DNA of 64,000 bases, from contig JAPWDM010000035.1 in NCBI GenBank assembly GCA_035578155.1, forward strand, positions 2,357,001-2,421,000. Direction: 5' to 3'. Each line of letters opens with the position of its first letter. The stretch's first letter is position 1. The notes under the pieces were generated by a model. That model saw only the letters and a list, made by a program, of their open reading frames with translations. It was not told the origin of the DNA and did no database searches. Positions 23,260-35,594 of the stretch are shown here, piece by piece. A program made the position numbers and the translations under genes. Origin of the DNA: Brachynemurus nebulosus (Eukaryota; Arthropoda; Insecta; Neuroptera; Myrmeleontidae).

Positions 23260-23728
23260 CAGGCTGGTCGTCCTTTGGATGCTGAAACGTGCGATATTTA
23301 ATACGGACGAATACGCACGTTTGTAGTTCGTGCGAAATGAAACGTCTACTGTCCGTCCACTAGCCCAATGTTCGTCTGTATTTTTCCTTTTAATTTCTTT
23401 TTCTCAAGCTATAAATGCTATAAAAATATGTAAAAACAATTTGTGGCACGTAATATGCAAAGGTACACAGTTATAATTGTAATTTACCTTCAGTTTTATT
23501 TCAATAAAAATAAAAATCTCATGGAACGGACATCTTCGTGCGACAAAATCCAAACAAAATTGGATCTGTTCGCACGTCGCAATTATACGCACGGAAACGG
23601 ACGAACGAGACGCTTTCAATGGACGAGGATGTATAGCTTCACAGCTGTTTGGATTGTGCGTCCGTTTTCATGCGTATTCGTCCGAATTAAATATCGCACG
23701 TTTCCGCATCCGAAGGGCGACCAGCCTA
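23260..23728. mobile_element. 469-bp MITE with about 57-bp TIRs
   Basis: AGGCTGGTCGTCCTTTGGAT and the following 'gaaacgtgcgatatttaat' and 'cggacgaatacgca' at the left end recur in inverted form at 23660-23728 with few mismatches. The interior is rich in the motif 'cgtccg' and its reverse. The ORFs that cross it are mirror frames of the TIRs. A clear target duplication is not visible, so the superfamily is undetermined. Confidence 0.75.
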
Positions 23729-23745
23729 GCCTTACTGTTGAAGAT

Positions 23746-26344
23746 GTTAAACCCAAATAAAAAAAAGTTCCAGTGGCGAACACGGCCCCAGCGGTTTTTC
23801 TTTTTTGATTCGAACAATTCTTTGCAGTTTCCACCTCACGCATAATGTGCCTCGTTAATCTCAGGTAAATGTGACAAGTCCCGATTTATTTTACTAGTGA
23901 TTTCATCCACTACTCCGTATTTTAATTATAAAAGAAATAGAGAAAACAACGACAACTGGAAATGACTCATTCTCATAAATTATCTTTTAGAGAAGCTTGT
24001 AATATAGCTATCTCTTGCAATATCAACTATCTTATATATTGAAAAAGAATAGTAGAAATTATAATATCTTTTATATGCGACAAAACTTTATTTTTGAAAT
24101 GAGCCATTTTCTTTATATATAAATTTGACTTCACTATTCTATCTACAGCTTGTGTCCTTTAAAAACATTGAAAAGTAGGTGGCTCAGATCGCTAAATTGA
24201 CACAACACTTCGTTTTTAGAGAGCTTTCTAGTGATGTATATAAATCCTGGATTGGACCGACTAGAGGGGCTGTTCAGGTAAAATTGGGGGTAAATTTTGA
24301 AATAGGATTAAACTATTCAAGATAGGACAAAAAGTTAAACGACATTTTTGTAGTCCAACTAACGCTTTACAAAAAAGTTCTATATATATATAACTGAGGA
24401 GCCCTAATTTAATGCGTGTCAACCACGCACTTGACGAATTTTTTGTAGTTACAAAATATAGTTCGTAAAGTGAAGACTGAAATTTTTTGTTTTGTAGTGT
24501 TAAATTTTTGGTTATAAAGGATGGGGTCGATAAGATAGGTGTATTTTCCCCGGAAGAGTTTTAGGTTTTTATTCATATATATGTTAACTAAGGGTAAGTG
24601 TATTTAAGATAAAAGCCAAATTAGTTCAAATAGTTTAATACATATGTAGCAAGAAACGATCAAAGGGTCTCGCCGGGTAAGCATATGGGATTTCGGCCCA
24701 GCGGCTTTTTCGACTATTCTTTTTCATAAATGTTGCTTATGGTTCGAAAATATGGATATTAGACGTCTACCCCCTATATTATCGGAAATATGGGGGTAAC
24801 AACCCCTAAATTTAAAATATTTTTTCTTCAAAACTATTGAAGATAATTAGATGAAATTGATAGAGGATGTTGTTATAAGGTAGCTTTATATTATAAAATT
24901 CGTATGACGTCATTTACTACATTAAAATAATAATTGAATTTTTGACGGAGCGTGTTTTAGATCAACCCCTTGAGTGACACATACCAAAAAAATAGATGTT
25001 ATTTTGCTCTAACATAGTTATCGTGTGTAGAAATTTCAGCAAGGTCAGATTGGTGGAAGATGTCTTAAAAAATTTAAATTCAGGTTATGTAACAATAAGA
25101 CACCACCACGAAAAAAACCAAGGTCGTGATCTGGATGACTGACTACGGGATTTCTATGCATTTTTCGACTTTGAGTACCTACGAATCTGAGGTCAAAAAA
25201 AAAAATTATACCCCTTAGATTTTTGTATATTTAATTTAAAAAAAAATTCCGCAGTTATTACTTATGTATACGGTTGCGTAATATATGAGCGCAGTGGACC
25301 AAAACTTTTATATTTACATATATTATTGCTTGCAATATGCTTCATCATATATCTAAAAGGCAAAGTGTTGGGAGATTGCGCTCATGTAAAAGAAAAATGT
25401 AAAAACCACAAAAATGATCAATTTTTTAAGAAATTCTGAAAAATAGCCTATTTCTAGCTACAAAAAATAATGAAAATAATTACGAAGGTAAAAAATATTG
25501 TCCAAAACATACGGAGTACATAATATAGTATTGAAAAAATGTACTAATTGGGTTCTGTTATATTATTCAATTTTCCATAATTTTCAGGGGAATTTTCTTA
25601 GCTTATTGACCCCCATCCTTTCTCTTCAATTTCTTAGGGACTTCATCATATTGATACTTTATGAGAAACCTTGACAGACACTATACTACATACAGGATGG
25701 GAAAATAACAAGATGAAGACGCATAGTAAAAATAAATATAAAGTGAATTGTGTTAATGAATCAAGGGAAGTAGTGATAGTTCAGAAAAAAACTAAATGTG
25801 ACACCAAGGGTAAACTGATAACCGATTATAATTAAAAAAGCCCTTGTAATAAAGTGATGCTCCAACTAAACGAAATGTCCATATTTGTAATATCATACCA
25901 TATCACAGGTAGGATTTTTTTAAATCATATGATATTTGTGTACAATGGTGACAAGGTGAGTAAATATATGTTAATTCTGATTTTTCCTTGAAGTGCCTTT
26001 TTAATTGTTGATTTATTATTAATTTCTTCAATTTCATCTTTAATTATTTTGAATATTTGGTAAATGGTACTATCATAATAATACCAATAATTATAAATAT
26101 TTTAGTCAAAAAGTTTTGCCTGATTTTATCTGTGAGACACTGTACGTATCTATGTTTTGTTTACAATAAATGGTAACTAGAAATAAACATGTTTACAAAA
26201 TTTTGTCGAAATTTTGAAACATCATGTAGCCAGTTAATTTGCGATTTTCGGAAACTGTTAATTCCGAAAAAATTCCTATGGTTTTAGGTCTACAAGGTGC
26301 TATGAGTCACCCCTTAAAAGGATAAGACTTATTTTTCTCACACC

Positions 26345-26347
<3 letters not shown>
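23746..26347. other. 2.6-kb AT-rich spacer, nothing recognised
   Basis: I see no ORF above about 60 codons, no paired repeats and no RNA gene. The stretch ends with 'tctcacaccctgta' before a (TA)n tract, possibly the right end of a CAGGGTG-type element whose left end I could not locate. Confidence 0.4.
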
Positions 26348-26410
<63 letters not shown>

Positions 26411-26470
26411 TAATAATAATATCTTTATTAAGGGCTAGGAGAGACCATAAAGGCCATATATTCCCCCCTC
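26348..26470. repeat. (TA)n followed by (AAT)n and a possible LINE 3' end
   Basis: (TA)n at 26348-26404 runs into (AAT)n (26405-26421). 'atctttattaagggctagga' follows. Read on the minus strand, this resembles an AATAAA signal and a simple-repeat tail of a non-LTR element. No RT sequence follows, so this is weak. Confidence 0.4.
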
Positions 26471-28102
26471 TACATATTTACTTTACGCCACTTTTACAGC
26501 AATTAGTAGACGAGACAAAAAAATTAATAACTGTAACAATACATAAAATAATGATAAAAAAAACAATATAACAATGAACAAACAATATAAGTACAATAAG
26601 TACATATACAAATAAAAAAATATAAATAAATAAATAATAAATTTTCTTTTTCGAAAGTGGAAAATCGGAAAAAGTCCAAAATTGAACATTTTGGTACAAT
26701 TCGAAAACGCAAAGCAACCTTGACGCAATGTTGCAGCTATGGAATACATGTGCAAGGGCGAACCCTACCATGGAACCCCCGACCCAGGTTGGACCTTAGA
26801 CAGATTCACCTATCTTATCCGGAGGAGTCCTTTAAGACTTAATAGTAAGTTAAAAGACAACAAAATGAGATAAGAAGAAGATACGAGCAAATTGAAGACA
26901 AGAGACAGTTTAAGAGGAAGATAAAGACACACCCTAAAGTGTTAAATAAGTAATATACCTACTAATGCGTTACCAAGTGTCGCTACTTATTTTAAATTAA
27001 ATTTCATTTACTGATTAGTGACATTATATAAATTCTGTTTGCTGATTGGTTTAAAAGCTATAAAGGTATTTTTAGTCCCTTGGGATTGAAGATGGTACTC
27101 TACTGCTTATTGTGAGGATTTTTCACCGTTGAAAGTTACAAAACTAAATGTTTCGACGTGAAACTATATTTCTTTATAATTAATGGCGTACTTGTAACAA
27201 AAAAAAAGAAAAAAAAAAGAAAATAGAACATTGACTTAAAACTTGTGTCAGCTGGTGTTGATGAAACAAATAGAATTTAAATGCTTATAAAGGTATAGTT
27301 TTAGTTTTCTATAATAGTGCTCAATTTTCACCTAATATTTATAACATTCGGTTTTACAAATTAGACCAATTTATTTGATTTATTATATTGGATTTACGCA
27401 CAAATGATTCTGAGAAATGTTTCTGAAATACAGGGTTATTGAATTGATTTATCTGGATATATGTTGAGGCTGTGTTGTTACCTGTATGGCATTATGGCCA
27501 AATAAATTACAATATTAACAATAGTGCTATTATATTTTAAATAATATACTATTATCTAATTTCGGAGAAATGTAATTATAGAAATTTGTTACTTCTATTG
27601 ACAATTTCTCCCCATTCTATAAGTAAATTTAAAGTCTTTCGAGTGTAAAGTTGGTTAGAAATAAGTATTTGTTTACTTTATTAAATAATAATATGTTTTT
27701 GTGTATAACTTCAAAAGCCAGGTGTATTAAAATTTTATTATACTGGGTATCCCATTCGGATGTATACATACGATATACATGTTAACTGATGACGATGACA
27801 CTGTATTCTAATAAAGAAAACATTATCTCATAAAAGTGCTTTGAATATACACATTTATATTTTTGGTTTTCTTTTATAAAATAACATAGGCCTGCGAAAT
27901 TTGACTTTTTTTTCCTCCTTCCAATAATTATGGTTTTTTTCTAGCACATCGAGATTTATTTTTATTGATGATATGTATATTTTAAAATTTTTTAACAATT
28001 ATTATGAAAATATAAAAATTAATGAATTTAAAATTAAATTTTTACTCAAAAAACCAACAGTATTAGTTGAAAAAAATGCTAAAGAAACTAAGTAAATTAA
28101 AT
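26471..28102. other. AT-rich spacer, nothing recognised
   Basis: Several overlapping frames at 26478-26842 encode low-complexity Tyr/Ile/Phe-rich peptides and are not supported as genes. The remainder is AT-rich. Confidence 0.4.
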
Positions 28103-28490
28103 TTATTTATAGTATCTTTTTCTACTTTCTTCAAAACTCCTGTTCAATATTTTTCTCTTATGCTCTCTATCCGGTTTATCTCTCTTCAATATCCAACAGT
28201 AGTTTGCCATCATGCTTGCGTCCCACCTTCCTAATATCTGCTCTCCATAACCTTTATATCTCGGTGGAAGCGCTTACCTTGTTCTTCACTTACGGCACCA
28301 AGATTCTCAGGAAAGAAGTTAATATGAAATTACAAAAAATGTAACTTTACACTTTTATTGCAACCTAGTTTATGGAAATTGCTGAGCATATTTTTCACTA
28401 TATTTTTATAATCTGGGCTTTTTTGTTTCCTAAAAAATGTTTCACTATCTCTTTAAATGAATTCCAACTTTTTTTAAGTTGTTTTAAACT
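28103..28490 (-). pseudogene. Decayed 3' end of a widespread arthropod multi-copy gene family
   Basis: On the minus strand, three frames together give LKQLKKSWNSFKEIVKHFLG, then NMLSNFHKLGCNKSVKLHFL, NFFPENLGAVSEEQGKRFHR and YCWILKRDKPDREHKRKIL before a stop at 28103-28105. The pattern ..FFPENLG..S.E.G.RFH.DI...E.RY.G.W.....ADYCW.LKRD is one I recall from a multi-copy family of unknown function in arthropod genomes. Several frameshifts and stops separate the pieces, so it is a pseudogene, but its last 40 codons are still open. The family name and function are not known to me. Confidence 0.65.
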
Positions 28491-29024
28491 AATTTTTATC
28501 AACAGCCGATGATGAACAAAATATATCGACATAATTTTTTTTTTTTAATTGTATTTACGCCCACTTATTAACTTTTAAGTTTTTATAATATAAGTACGGT
28601 CCTATTAGTACCGCAAATTTGCGATTTTTAGTTATCAGTTAAAACTGAAAGTAAAAAATAAATTACCCTCAATAATAAGCTCATTAGCGAATGATCTTAA
28701 AATTCACCTTTTTTCCCAAAATAAAGATATGTCACTTAGTTAATTAGGTTTCATTTAATGAAACCATTGATGAAAATGTGTTGTTAAAAGCCAATTACAA
28801 CTATGTAATAACTTTTTGTTAGATATAAAATAAATAAAAATGCATAATCTATTCTTGACTTGGTTGACCTAGGTAATTTTAGTCAAAAATTTTAATACTT
28901 AATATCTAAAAATTCTGACGAGCTGGAATTTTTTGAATATTTTTTTCGTAATCAGCGCCCTAAAATCTATCAAAATCAGTTATCAAATTTTAAAGGGGGA
29001 AACCATCGCAGGCCTGTGTAATTT
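28491..29024. other. AT-rich spacer, nothing recognised
   Basis: No supportable feature. Confidence 0.45.
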
Positions 29025-29300
29025 GGCTGGAGTTCCGAAATTCGTATACCTCCGATTTCGCTGAAATTTGGTGTGCATACTCTTTTTGGGTTAGACGGAT
29101 TTTTGGCGACGCACACCGGAAGTATATTTTTCAACCCTCCGAATATCTGAATCTAGGGGTTATTGAAAGATGGTTTCCGTTACCATAATAACAAAAATTA
29201 AAGACAGATTTTTATAGAACTTGGTGGGTAGAACAAAAAGGGAAGAATAAAGCTTACAATTCTAAAACTTACTACATATACTGAATAGATAATATATTAG

Positions 29301-29379
<79 letters not shown>

Positions 29380-29511
29380 TATGTACTGACCCATACATTA
29401 TAAATCTTTATGTGTATACACATAAGCTTATTTAAAATATAATATTTTTATTGGTAGGTATATTACGGTTTTTAGTGATAGAAGTGGAAAATGAATGGGA
29501 CAACAACACTG

Positions 29512-29606
29512 AAACCTCATTTTCGGATAAAGGATAATAATATTGAGGTAATTACACGGAGACGTGCCATTTATGAATAATTATCCTTTGCCCAAAAATG
29601 AGGTTT
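29512..29606. repeat. Hairpin with about 29-bp arms
   Basis: 'gaaacctcattttcggataa' plus 'aggataat' at the left is mirrored by 'attatcctttgcccaaaaat' plus 'gaggtttc' at the right, with a 37-bp loop. It may be a very small MITE. Confidence 0.7.
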
Positions 29607-29609
29607 CAG

Positions 29610-29835
29610 GTTTGGTAAGCTAAACAAAACTAACCGAAACTAACCTAGCCTAACCTTAGTTAACCTCACCACCTAGTTTTTATATCAAAGTCCAAGTATA
29701 TTGTCAAAACTAACTAAACTAATCCAACCTTAACTAACCTTACTACCTAGCTTTTATTATCAAAGTCGAAATATATCGCCAAAACCAATTAAACTAACCT
29801 AACCTTAACTAACCTCACCACCCAGTTTTGCGTTA
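29610..29835. repeat. Minisatellite, about 80-bp unit, rich in CTAACCTAACCTTAA
   Basis: Three units share 'aactaacctaaccttaacta', 'acctcaccacctagttttta', 'atcaaagtc' and 'atattgtcaaaa'. A second array of the same unit lies at 57255-57540. The TAACC motif is telomere-like, but the unit is too long and mixed to be a telomeric array. Confidence 0.75.
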
Positions 29836-30253
29836 AAAAATACATTTCCGGTTCTAGCTGCCAAAATTTCATTCAGAGAATACCTTTTAATTTATGAAAA
29901 ATATCTTAAAAAAAATTTTGTTGAATTCAAGATTTCCAATAGTACATTTATTTACATCTACTATACTACTTCTTGCTATTTCAGACCCTTAAAAGTATAA
30001 CTTCCGGTCCGCGTCACCAAAAATCCGCTTAGGGGGTAGCTTCTTAAGCTAAAAAGATTTTGTATATTGAATTTCAGCTCAATCAGAGGTATGCGATTAT
30101 ACTACTTTTTGCTACCTGTGACTCTCAAAAGTATACTTAACTTCAGGTCCGAGTCGTCAAAAATCCGTCTAGGAGGTAACTTCTTAAGCCAAAAATAGTA
30201 TGTGTACCAAATTTGAGCTCAATCGGAGGTATGCGGTTTTCGGAACTCCAGCC

Positions 30254-31268
30254 CATAATTTTAGATCTTTCAAAAAAATACGCGAACATAGTATGTATTC
30301 TCAGTAATATTATTAACAATCTTCTTAATGCACCATTTTCGATAGAGATTATAAGTAACTTCATACCGTTTTTCTTTCTGACACAATTGACGAACATGCG
30401 ATATTTACTAATTCTTTAATATCGTCTGGAGTAAAATAAATTATTAGATTTTGATGAAAAAATTTTTTTTTTACCGAAAATAATCACATTTCAAAATAAA
30501 AGATATGTATATTTAGATCACAATTATAAGATATTGTCTATTTATATTTTATCTTTTGTTTTTAGTTAATATATAATAATTAAAAAAACTAATTATAAAT
30601 CACGTTTCCCTATGGAAAAAGATGCAAATGCCTGCTACTAATTTTTGTTAAAATTACATATTCAATAAATTTTGAAAAATGAATGTTATTTTTATTATTA
30701 TTTTTTTTTAAATCATTCATAATTTTCGTGGGTGGTTGAAAAAATAACTTTGTACTTGGGCCATAAGCTGAAAGCCTCGGATTCTCAAGCCGCATCCGAG
30801 GCCACAAAAATAAAGCTTACAATCCTCGGTAAGTAATATAATATGTAATTTATTATAGATAATTTGCTGACTTAAAATTATTATCAAAGGAAAAACTGGT
30901 AGCGAACGTTGATATATTCAGTAAATAACATCTCTTTCTTTTTGGTAAGCGAAAGCAGACCAAGTAGGGAATAAAATTTATTCGTCAGGGAATATAATTT
31001 CTCTATTTCACATATATTAAAATACTATCTATAAAACTGAAATTCTAAAATTTACTTATACCTACCTAATAAAAATGTAAAACTATATGACTTATATTTT
31101 AAAGTTATATTTAATATTAATTACCCTAGTTTTTTTTATTTTTATTTTTATTTTTATTTATTTATTTTTTTTAATATTTTTTCTATTATAAAACTAGCCT
31201 AAAATTTTATTACTCTTTAATATTATATTATAAATATAACTATGTTCTCCACTGGGGTTACATCAGTA
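30254..31268. other. AT-rich spacer, nothing recognised
   Basis: A short phrase 'agggaataaaatttattc' near 30967 recurs at 38910, with no visible boundaries. Confidence 0.4.
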
Positions 31269-32733
31269 CCGTCAGTTGGGGCGAATATAGACGATTTTTT
31301 CAGTTTTTGGCAATAAATTGTTTAGAGTTTATCTAAAAAATTCTAAAAAAATAATTTAAATGCTTTAATATCACGAGCATATAGGGCAGTAATAAAAATA
31401 TCAAAATTGGTACTGCAACATTTTTTTTTTTTTTTTTTTTGGTTATATGATGTCTAGATTCTAGAGACTTAATGTTAGAGACAAGTTTTATTAAGCGTTT
31501 AGTGTTAGGTACCGTCAGTTGGAGCGAATGTAAACGATTTTTTCAGTTTTTTGGCAATAAATTGTTTAATTTATCTAAAAAATTCTAAAAAAATAATTTA
31601 AATGCTTTAATATCACAAGCATATAGAGCAGTAATAAAAATGTCAAAATTGGTACTGCAACATTTTTTTTTTTTTTTTTGGTTATATAGTGTCTAGATTC
31701 GCCCCTATGTGTGGGGCGAATCGAGACAGTGCTTTATTTGCAATATAAATCACATTCAGTCATGCATATGGGTAAAATCGAACATAAAAAGATAAAAATA
31801 GCTCAATTTCCAATCTGAAAATTCGCTAAACTAAATAACTGCAGCAGCGAATGACATTTGATGGGTGGAATAAAACATTTTGGATTTAAATGAATTTTAT
31901 TTCGATTTGCCTTTGAGTCTATCATGCAAGGTCGATTTGGGAACATGGAAGTATTCAGCAGCTTGTCTGAGCGATTTTCTTTTATTTTTAATATCGGAAA
32001 GCAGGGGCACAACAACTACATATCTACAGGGGGTCCAACAAAAATTTAAATTATCAAATTTTTTGATAACGCAGTTCTCCGATACCAATGGAAAAAGTTG
32101 TAATAAAATGTCGTCTCCGAAAATTTGATTTTCAAATAAAAAATATTAGTAAACCACTAAAAATTTTATTTTTTTTAAATATTAACATAAATAAAATAAA
32201 TTGAAGGAAAATTTCCAGGTAATTTTATGGGGTCCGGACCCCTTGGACCTCCCCGGTTGTTGCACCTCTCTCGAAAAGAGCCCATTTTATGTTATCTAGA
32301 CTACAGTTTATGTAGTTTATACCCACTTTCCTTTTATACTTACGCAACATGGTGTATGAATTCGCCTCACCTATAGACAATTTTTTGTTAATGAATTTAT
32401 AAAAAAAAAATTAAGCACAATACAGCTTTCATTTTTGGTACATATATTGTCAAAAAAACGCCAAAATTTTGTTGTCAGTCCCTACTTTATATATATAACT
32501 GCTTTTTTTGTACGCGCGTTATTTTTAAAAATTATAAACAATGCGCCTGTAAAATAACAAAATACAAAGATGTCACGTTCACCGCTTTTCTTTGATGACT
32601 AACTCATAACTGACAAAATTCAGTAGCATAAATTGATCTATAACCTTGTACGGCCATAACACTGACGATGAAATATCGAGAGGCAGCTCTGTCTAGATTC
32701 GCCCCTACTGTCTCGGTTCGCCCCAACTGATGG
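31269..32733 (-). mobile_element. Pogo/Tigger-like DNA transposon remnant, TA flanks
   Basis: The left end CCGTCAGTTGGGGCGAATAT (31269) and the right end, whose reverse complement is CCATCAGTTGGGGCGAACCG (32733), form TIRs flanked by TA (31267-31268 and 32734-32735). The left terminal block of about 240 bp is duplicated in tandem, with a second start at 31512 and about 90 percent similarity by eye. Both copies contain a T-run and 'gtctagattc'. The motif 'attcgcccctactgtctcgg' and its mirror recur inside the ends. On the minus strand an HTH of the kind found in pogo-family transposases survives. The DDE domain is not recognisable. Confidence 0.75.
31897..32040 (-). pseudogene. HTH (Psq/CENP-B-like) fragment of a pogo-type transposase
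   Basis: The minus-strand frame contains KSLRQAAEYFHVPKSTLHDR, a match in style to the Psq/pogo N-terminal DNA-binding helix-turn-helix (R-x-A-A-x-x-[FY]-x-[VI]-[PS]-x-S-T-L-x-x-R). It is followed by LKGKSK and a stop at 31897-31899. In pogo transposases this HTH is followed by a CENP-B HTH and a DDE domain, which are missing. The preceding part of the open frame (to 32088) is not recognisable. Confidence 0.65.
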
Positions 32734-32735
32734 TA

Positions 32736-33518
32736 TGTATAAATAACATATTTTTTACAGTCTTGCTATATTTGCTTATGTTATACTTTACGCATTGTAA
32801 AATATATTTCAAATTATTTCTTCTTCTATAGGCAATTATCCGTTGATGTAGCGCTGATATTTTAGTGTTCCGTACAACAAACAAGGACGAAATACTATAT
32901 AATTTTGTGTCGAAACAAAAATTCCACCAATCACAGAAAACTTCAAGGTTGCCTGCATTTGAGGGTCTATTTTGTCCAGTAGCGTGTACTAAAATAATTG
33001 GTATATTTGTAAGTCGCCTTCAAAAACAAAAGAGACTCTGGTAACGTTCCATAAAAAATTAATTTAATTTGGGCTAAAGGGGACATAATGCAACGCTAAA
33101 TTGCTAATTTCAAACTAAAATTACAAATTGTAAACTGAAATCAATTTTATGGGCGTGTATTAATTAATATTTTAGGCGAAATTAATATTTGACTAGTTGA
33201 CACAATTTGACTATATTTTTAATTATTTTTTAGAGTTTTCTTTTATTAAATAAACAAGAAGTATTTTCGGTACCTGTGTGGCCATCTTTTAGTTATTTAA
33301 AATATTACATTTAAAAAATGAAACAGATAATTCCCTTAATTAAACCACATCTATGATATCTTTTTCAAAAATAATTTTTATTTCATCATATCTTAAAAAA
33401 ATTGTTAACTTTATCTAACTAAATTAAATATTATTTAAGTATTTGACAAAAGCAATCAAATATCTAATGGCATTTTTATCCAGTCGACGTTATTTTTACT
33501 ATTGTGGAGTCTATACTA
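32736..33518. other. AT-rich spacer, nothing recognised
   Basis: No supportable feature. Confidence 0.45.
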
Positions 33519-33585
33519 AATTTTGTTTATTGTGTTTGGAATATGAATCTGTTCTGCAAAAAAGAGAAGGAAATATGGTGTTCAT

Positions 33586-33637
<52 letters not shown>

Positions 33638-33743
33638 ATATATAGCTTTTTATTTTGTTTGGAATATGAACACCTGGAATGAACATCATATTTCCTTCTC
33701 TGTTTTGCAGAACAGATTCATATTCCAAACACAATAAACAAAA
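33519..33743. repeat. Short fold-back with a (TA)n core
   Basis: Arms of about 58 bp ('ttgtttattgtgtttggaat', 'gaatctgttctgcaaaa' and 'gagaaggaaatatg') are mirrored around a core holding (TA)n (33589-33634). The arms differ mainly by a 1-2 base indel in the A-run. Confidence 0.8.
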
Positions 33744-34095
33744 TATACACATACAAATACATACATATTATTTGCACGTTTGTATGTATAGCAAAACACC
33801 ATGAAGTACTGGAAGTAACATCTTGATTGCATATCCAATAGAACATACATACATACTTACATACCATGCCTACGTTGCGACCATGCTTTCACCTTTTTCA
33901 CTCATGCATTGTTTTCTTCTTTATTCTTACCGTAAGAGCACATGTAGCGTTGATTTATTATTATATTTGTTAATAAAATTTGAAAATATTTAGAAATTGA
34001 TGTTTTTTCTCGAAATGCTATTGAACAACAGCATTTCGTTGCCGTTACTTCAAAACGTCGTATGTCAAAAAATGGCATTTGTCAGAAATTAAAAA
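33744..34095. other. Spacer with CATA-rich stretches
   Basis: Short 'acatacatac' stretches occur at 33750-33860. No gene is visible. Confidence 0.4.
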
Positions 34096-34097
34096 TA

Positions 34098-34480
34098 CCC
34101 CTGTCGCAGCATCCTGCATAACATAGCGAATTTCCATTCATAAAAGTACTTTTTTCTCGGAAACTAGTTGATATAGAGTAATTGTAAATAAAAAACCTTC
34201 TTTATGTGATTTTTCCGCCTCATTTGGCCAAATTTTTTTCACGAAAAATGTCCAAAAAACCGTAAACGTTTTCACGAAATTTCTTAAAGATAAGATGCTT
34301 CGTTCCTAAGTTATCGTGCGGACACTTAGTAAACATGAAAAAAATTTGGCGAAATGAGGCGGAAAAATCACATAAAGAAGGTTTTTTTATTTACAATTAC
34401 TCTATATCAACTAGTTTCCGAGAAAAACGTACTTTTGTAAATGGAAATTCGCTATGTTATGCAGGATGCTGCGACAGGGG
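34098..34480. mobile_element. Palindromic MITE family A, 383-bp asymmetric copy, TA flanks
   Basis: It has the same ends as the 5573-6050 copy (CCCCTGTCGCAGCATCCTGC and mirror) and TA on both sides (34096-34097 and 34481-34482). The left arm is complete to 'atcgtgcggacacttagta'. The right arm lost about 95 bp next to the centre, so the hairpin is lopsided. Confidence 0.85.
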
Positions 34481-34574
34481 TATTTCATTTTTAGGAGTGG
34501 TACCTGCTCCTTGAGGTCGCTCAAAAAAATCCAATGGTGGGTCCAGAACTGTGCAATTCTTACTACTGACTTTT

Positions 34575-35176
<602 letters not shown>

Positions 35177-35594
35177 TGCTTTATTCTTTACGCTGTAATT
35201 CTTTTTGGTTGCTTTGTTTATTGAATTATCAAGGATTTTTGGTGATGTGTTAATAGTGTTATTTATTGTTTATTAAAGTACCTGTAATTTCAAAGCATCG
35301 TACGATATATGACGCATTGCCAAATAAAGATGGCGGTATACGAAATATTTTCAGGTGCGCATTCTCTGTTTCACTGTAGTCCTAGACATTGGAATTTTGG
35401 CCACAGTTTAAATAATAGTTTGCTTCACAAACAGTTACGAAACGAGATGACGTAAGAGTGTCATTTGGAATTCAAAAATTCCAAAGGGTTATCCATGTTA
35501 TGTACCTAACATGGATAACCCTTAGTATGCATAATATTATGCATACTAATACAGTGAAAATATCATCACTAAAGTAAATTAAATTTAGAAAAAT
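35177..35594. other. Spacer, nothing recognised
   Basis: A short inverted pair, 'gggttatccatgtta' and 'taacatggataaccc' (35487-35522), forms a 15-bp hairpin. Otherwise plain. Confidence 0.45.

Larger units (their letters stand above)
29025..30253. mobile_element. 1.23-kb inverted-repeat element (GGCTGGAGTTCCGAAA ends)
   Basis: The left end GGCTGGAGTTCCGAAATTCG, with 'atacctccgattt' and 'gctgaaatttggt', is mirrored at 30150-30253. A second, diverged copy of the right-end block lies at about 30000-30085. The interior contains (TA)n (29304-29375), a 100-bp hairpin (29512-29606) and a TAACC-rich minisatellite (29610-29835). No transposase is visible. The interior may include nested insertions. 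Confidence 0.7.

Noticed and set aside
29610..29835. Interstitial telomere array (TAACC/CCTAA)
   Set aside because: The unit is about 80 bp with a non-telomeric half, and only a few CTAACC motifs occur in a row.
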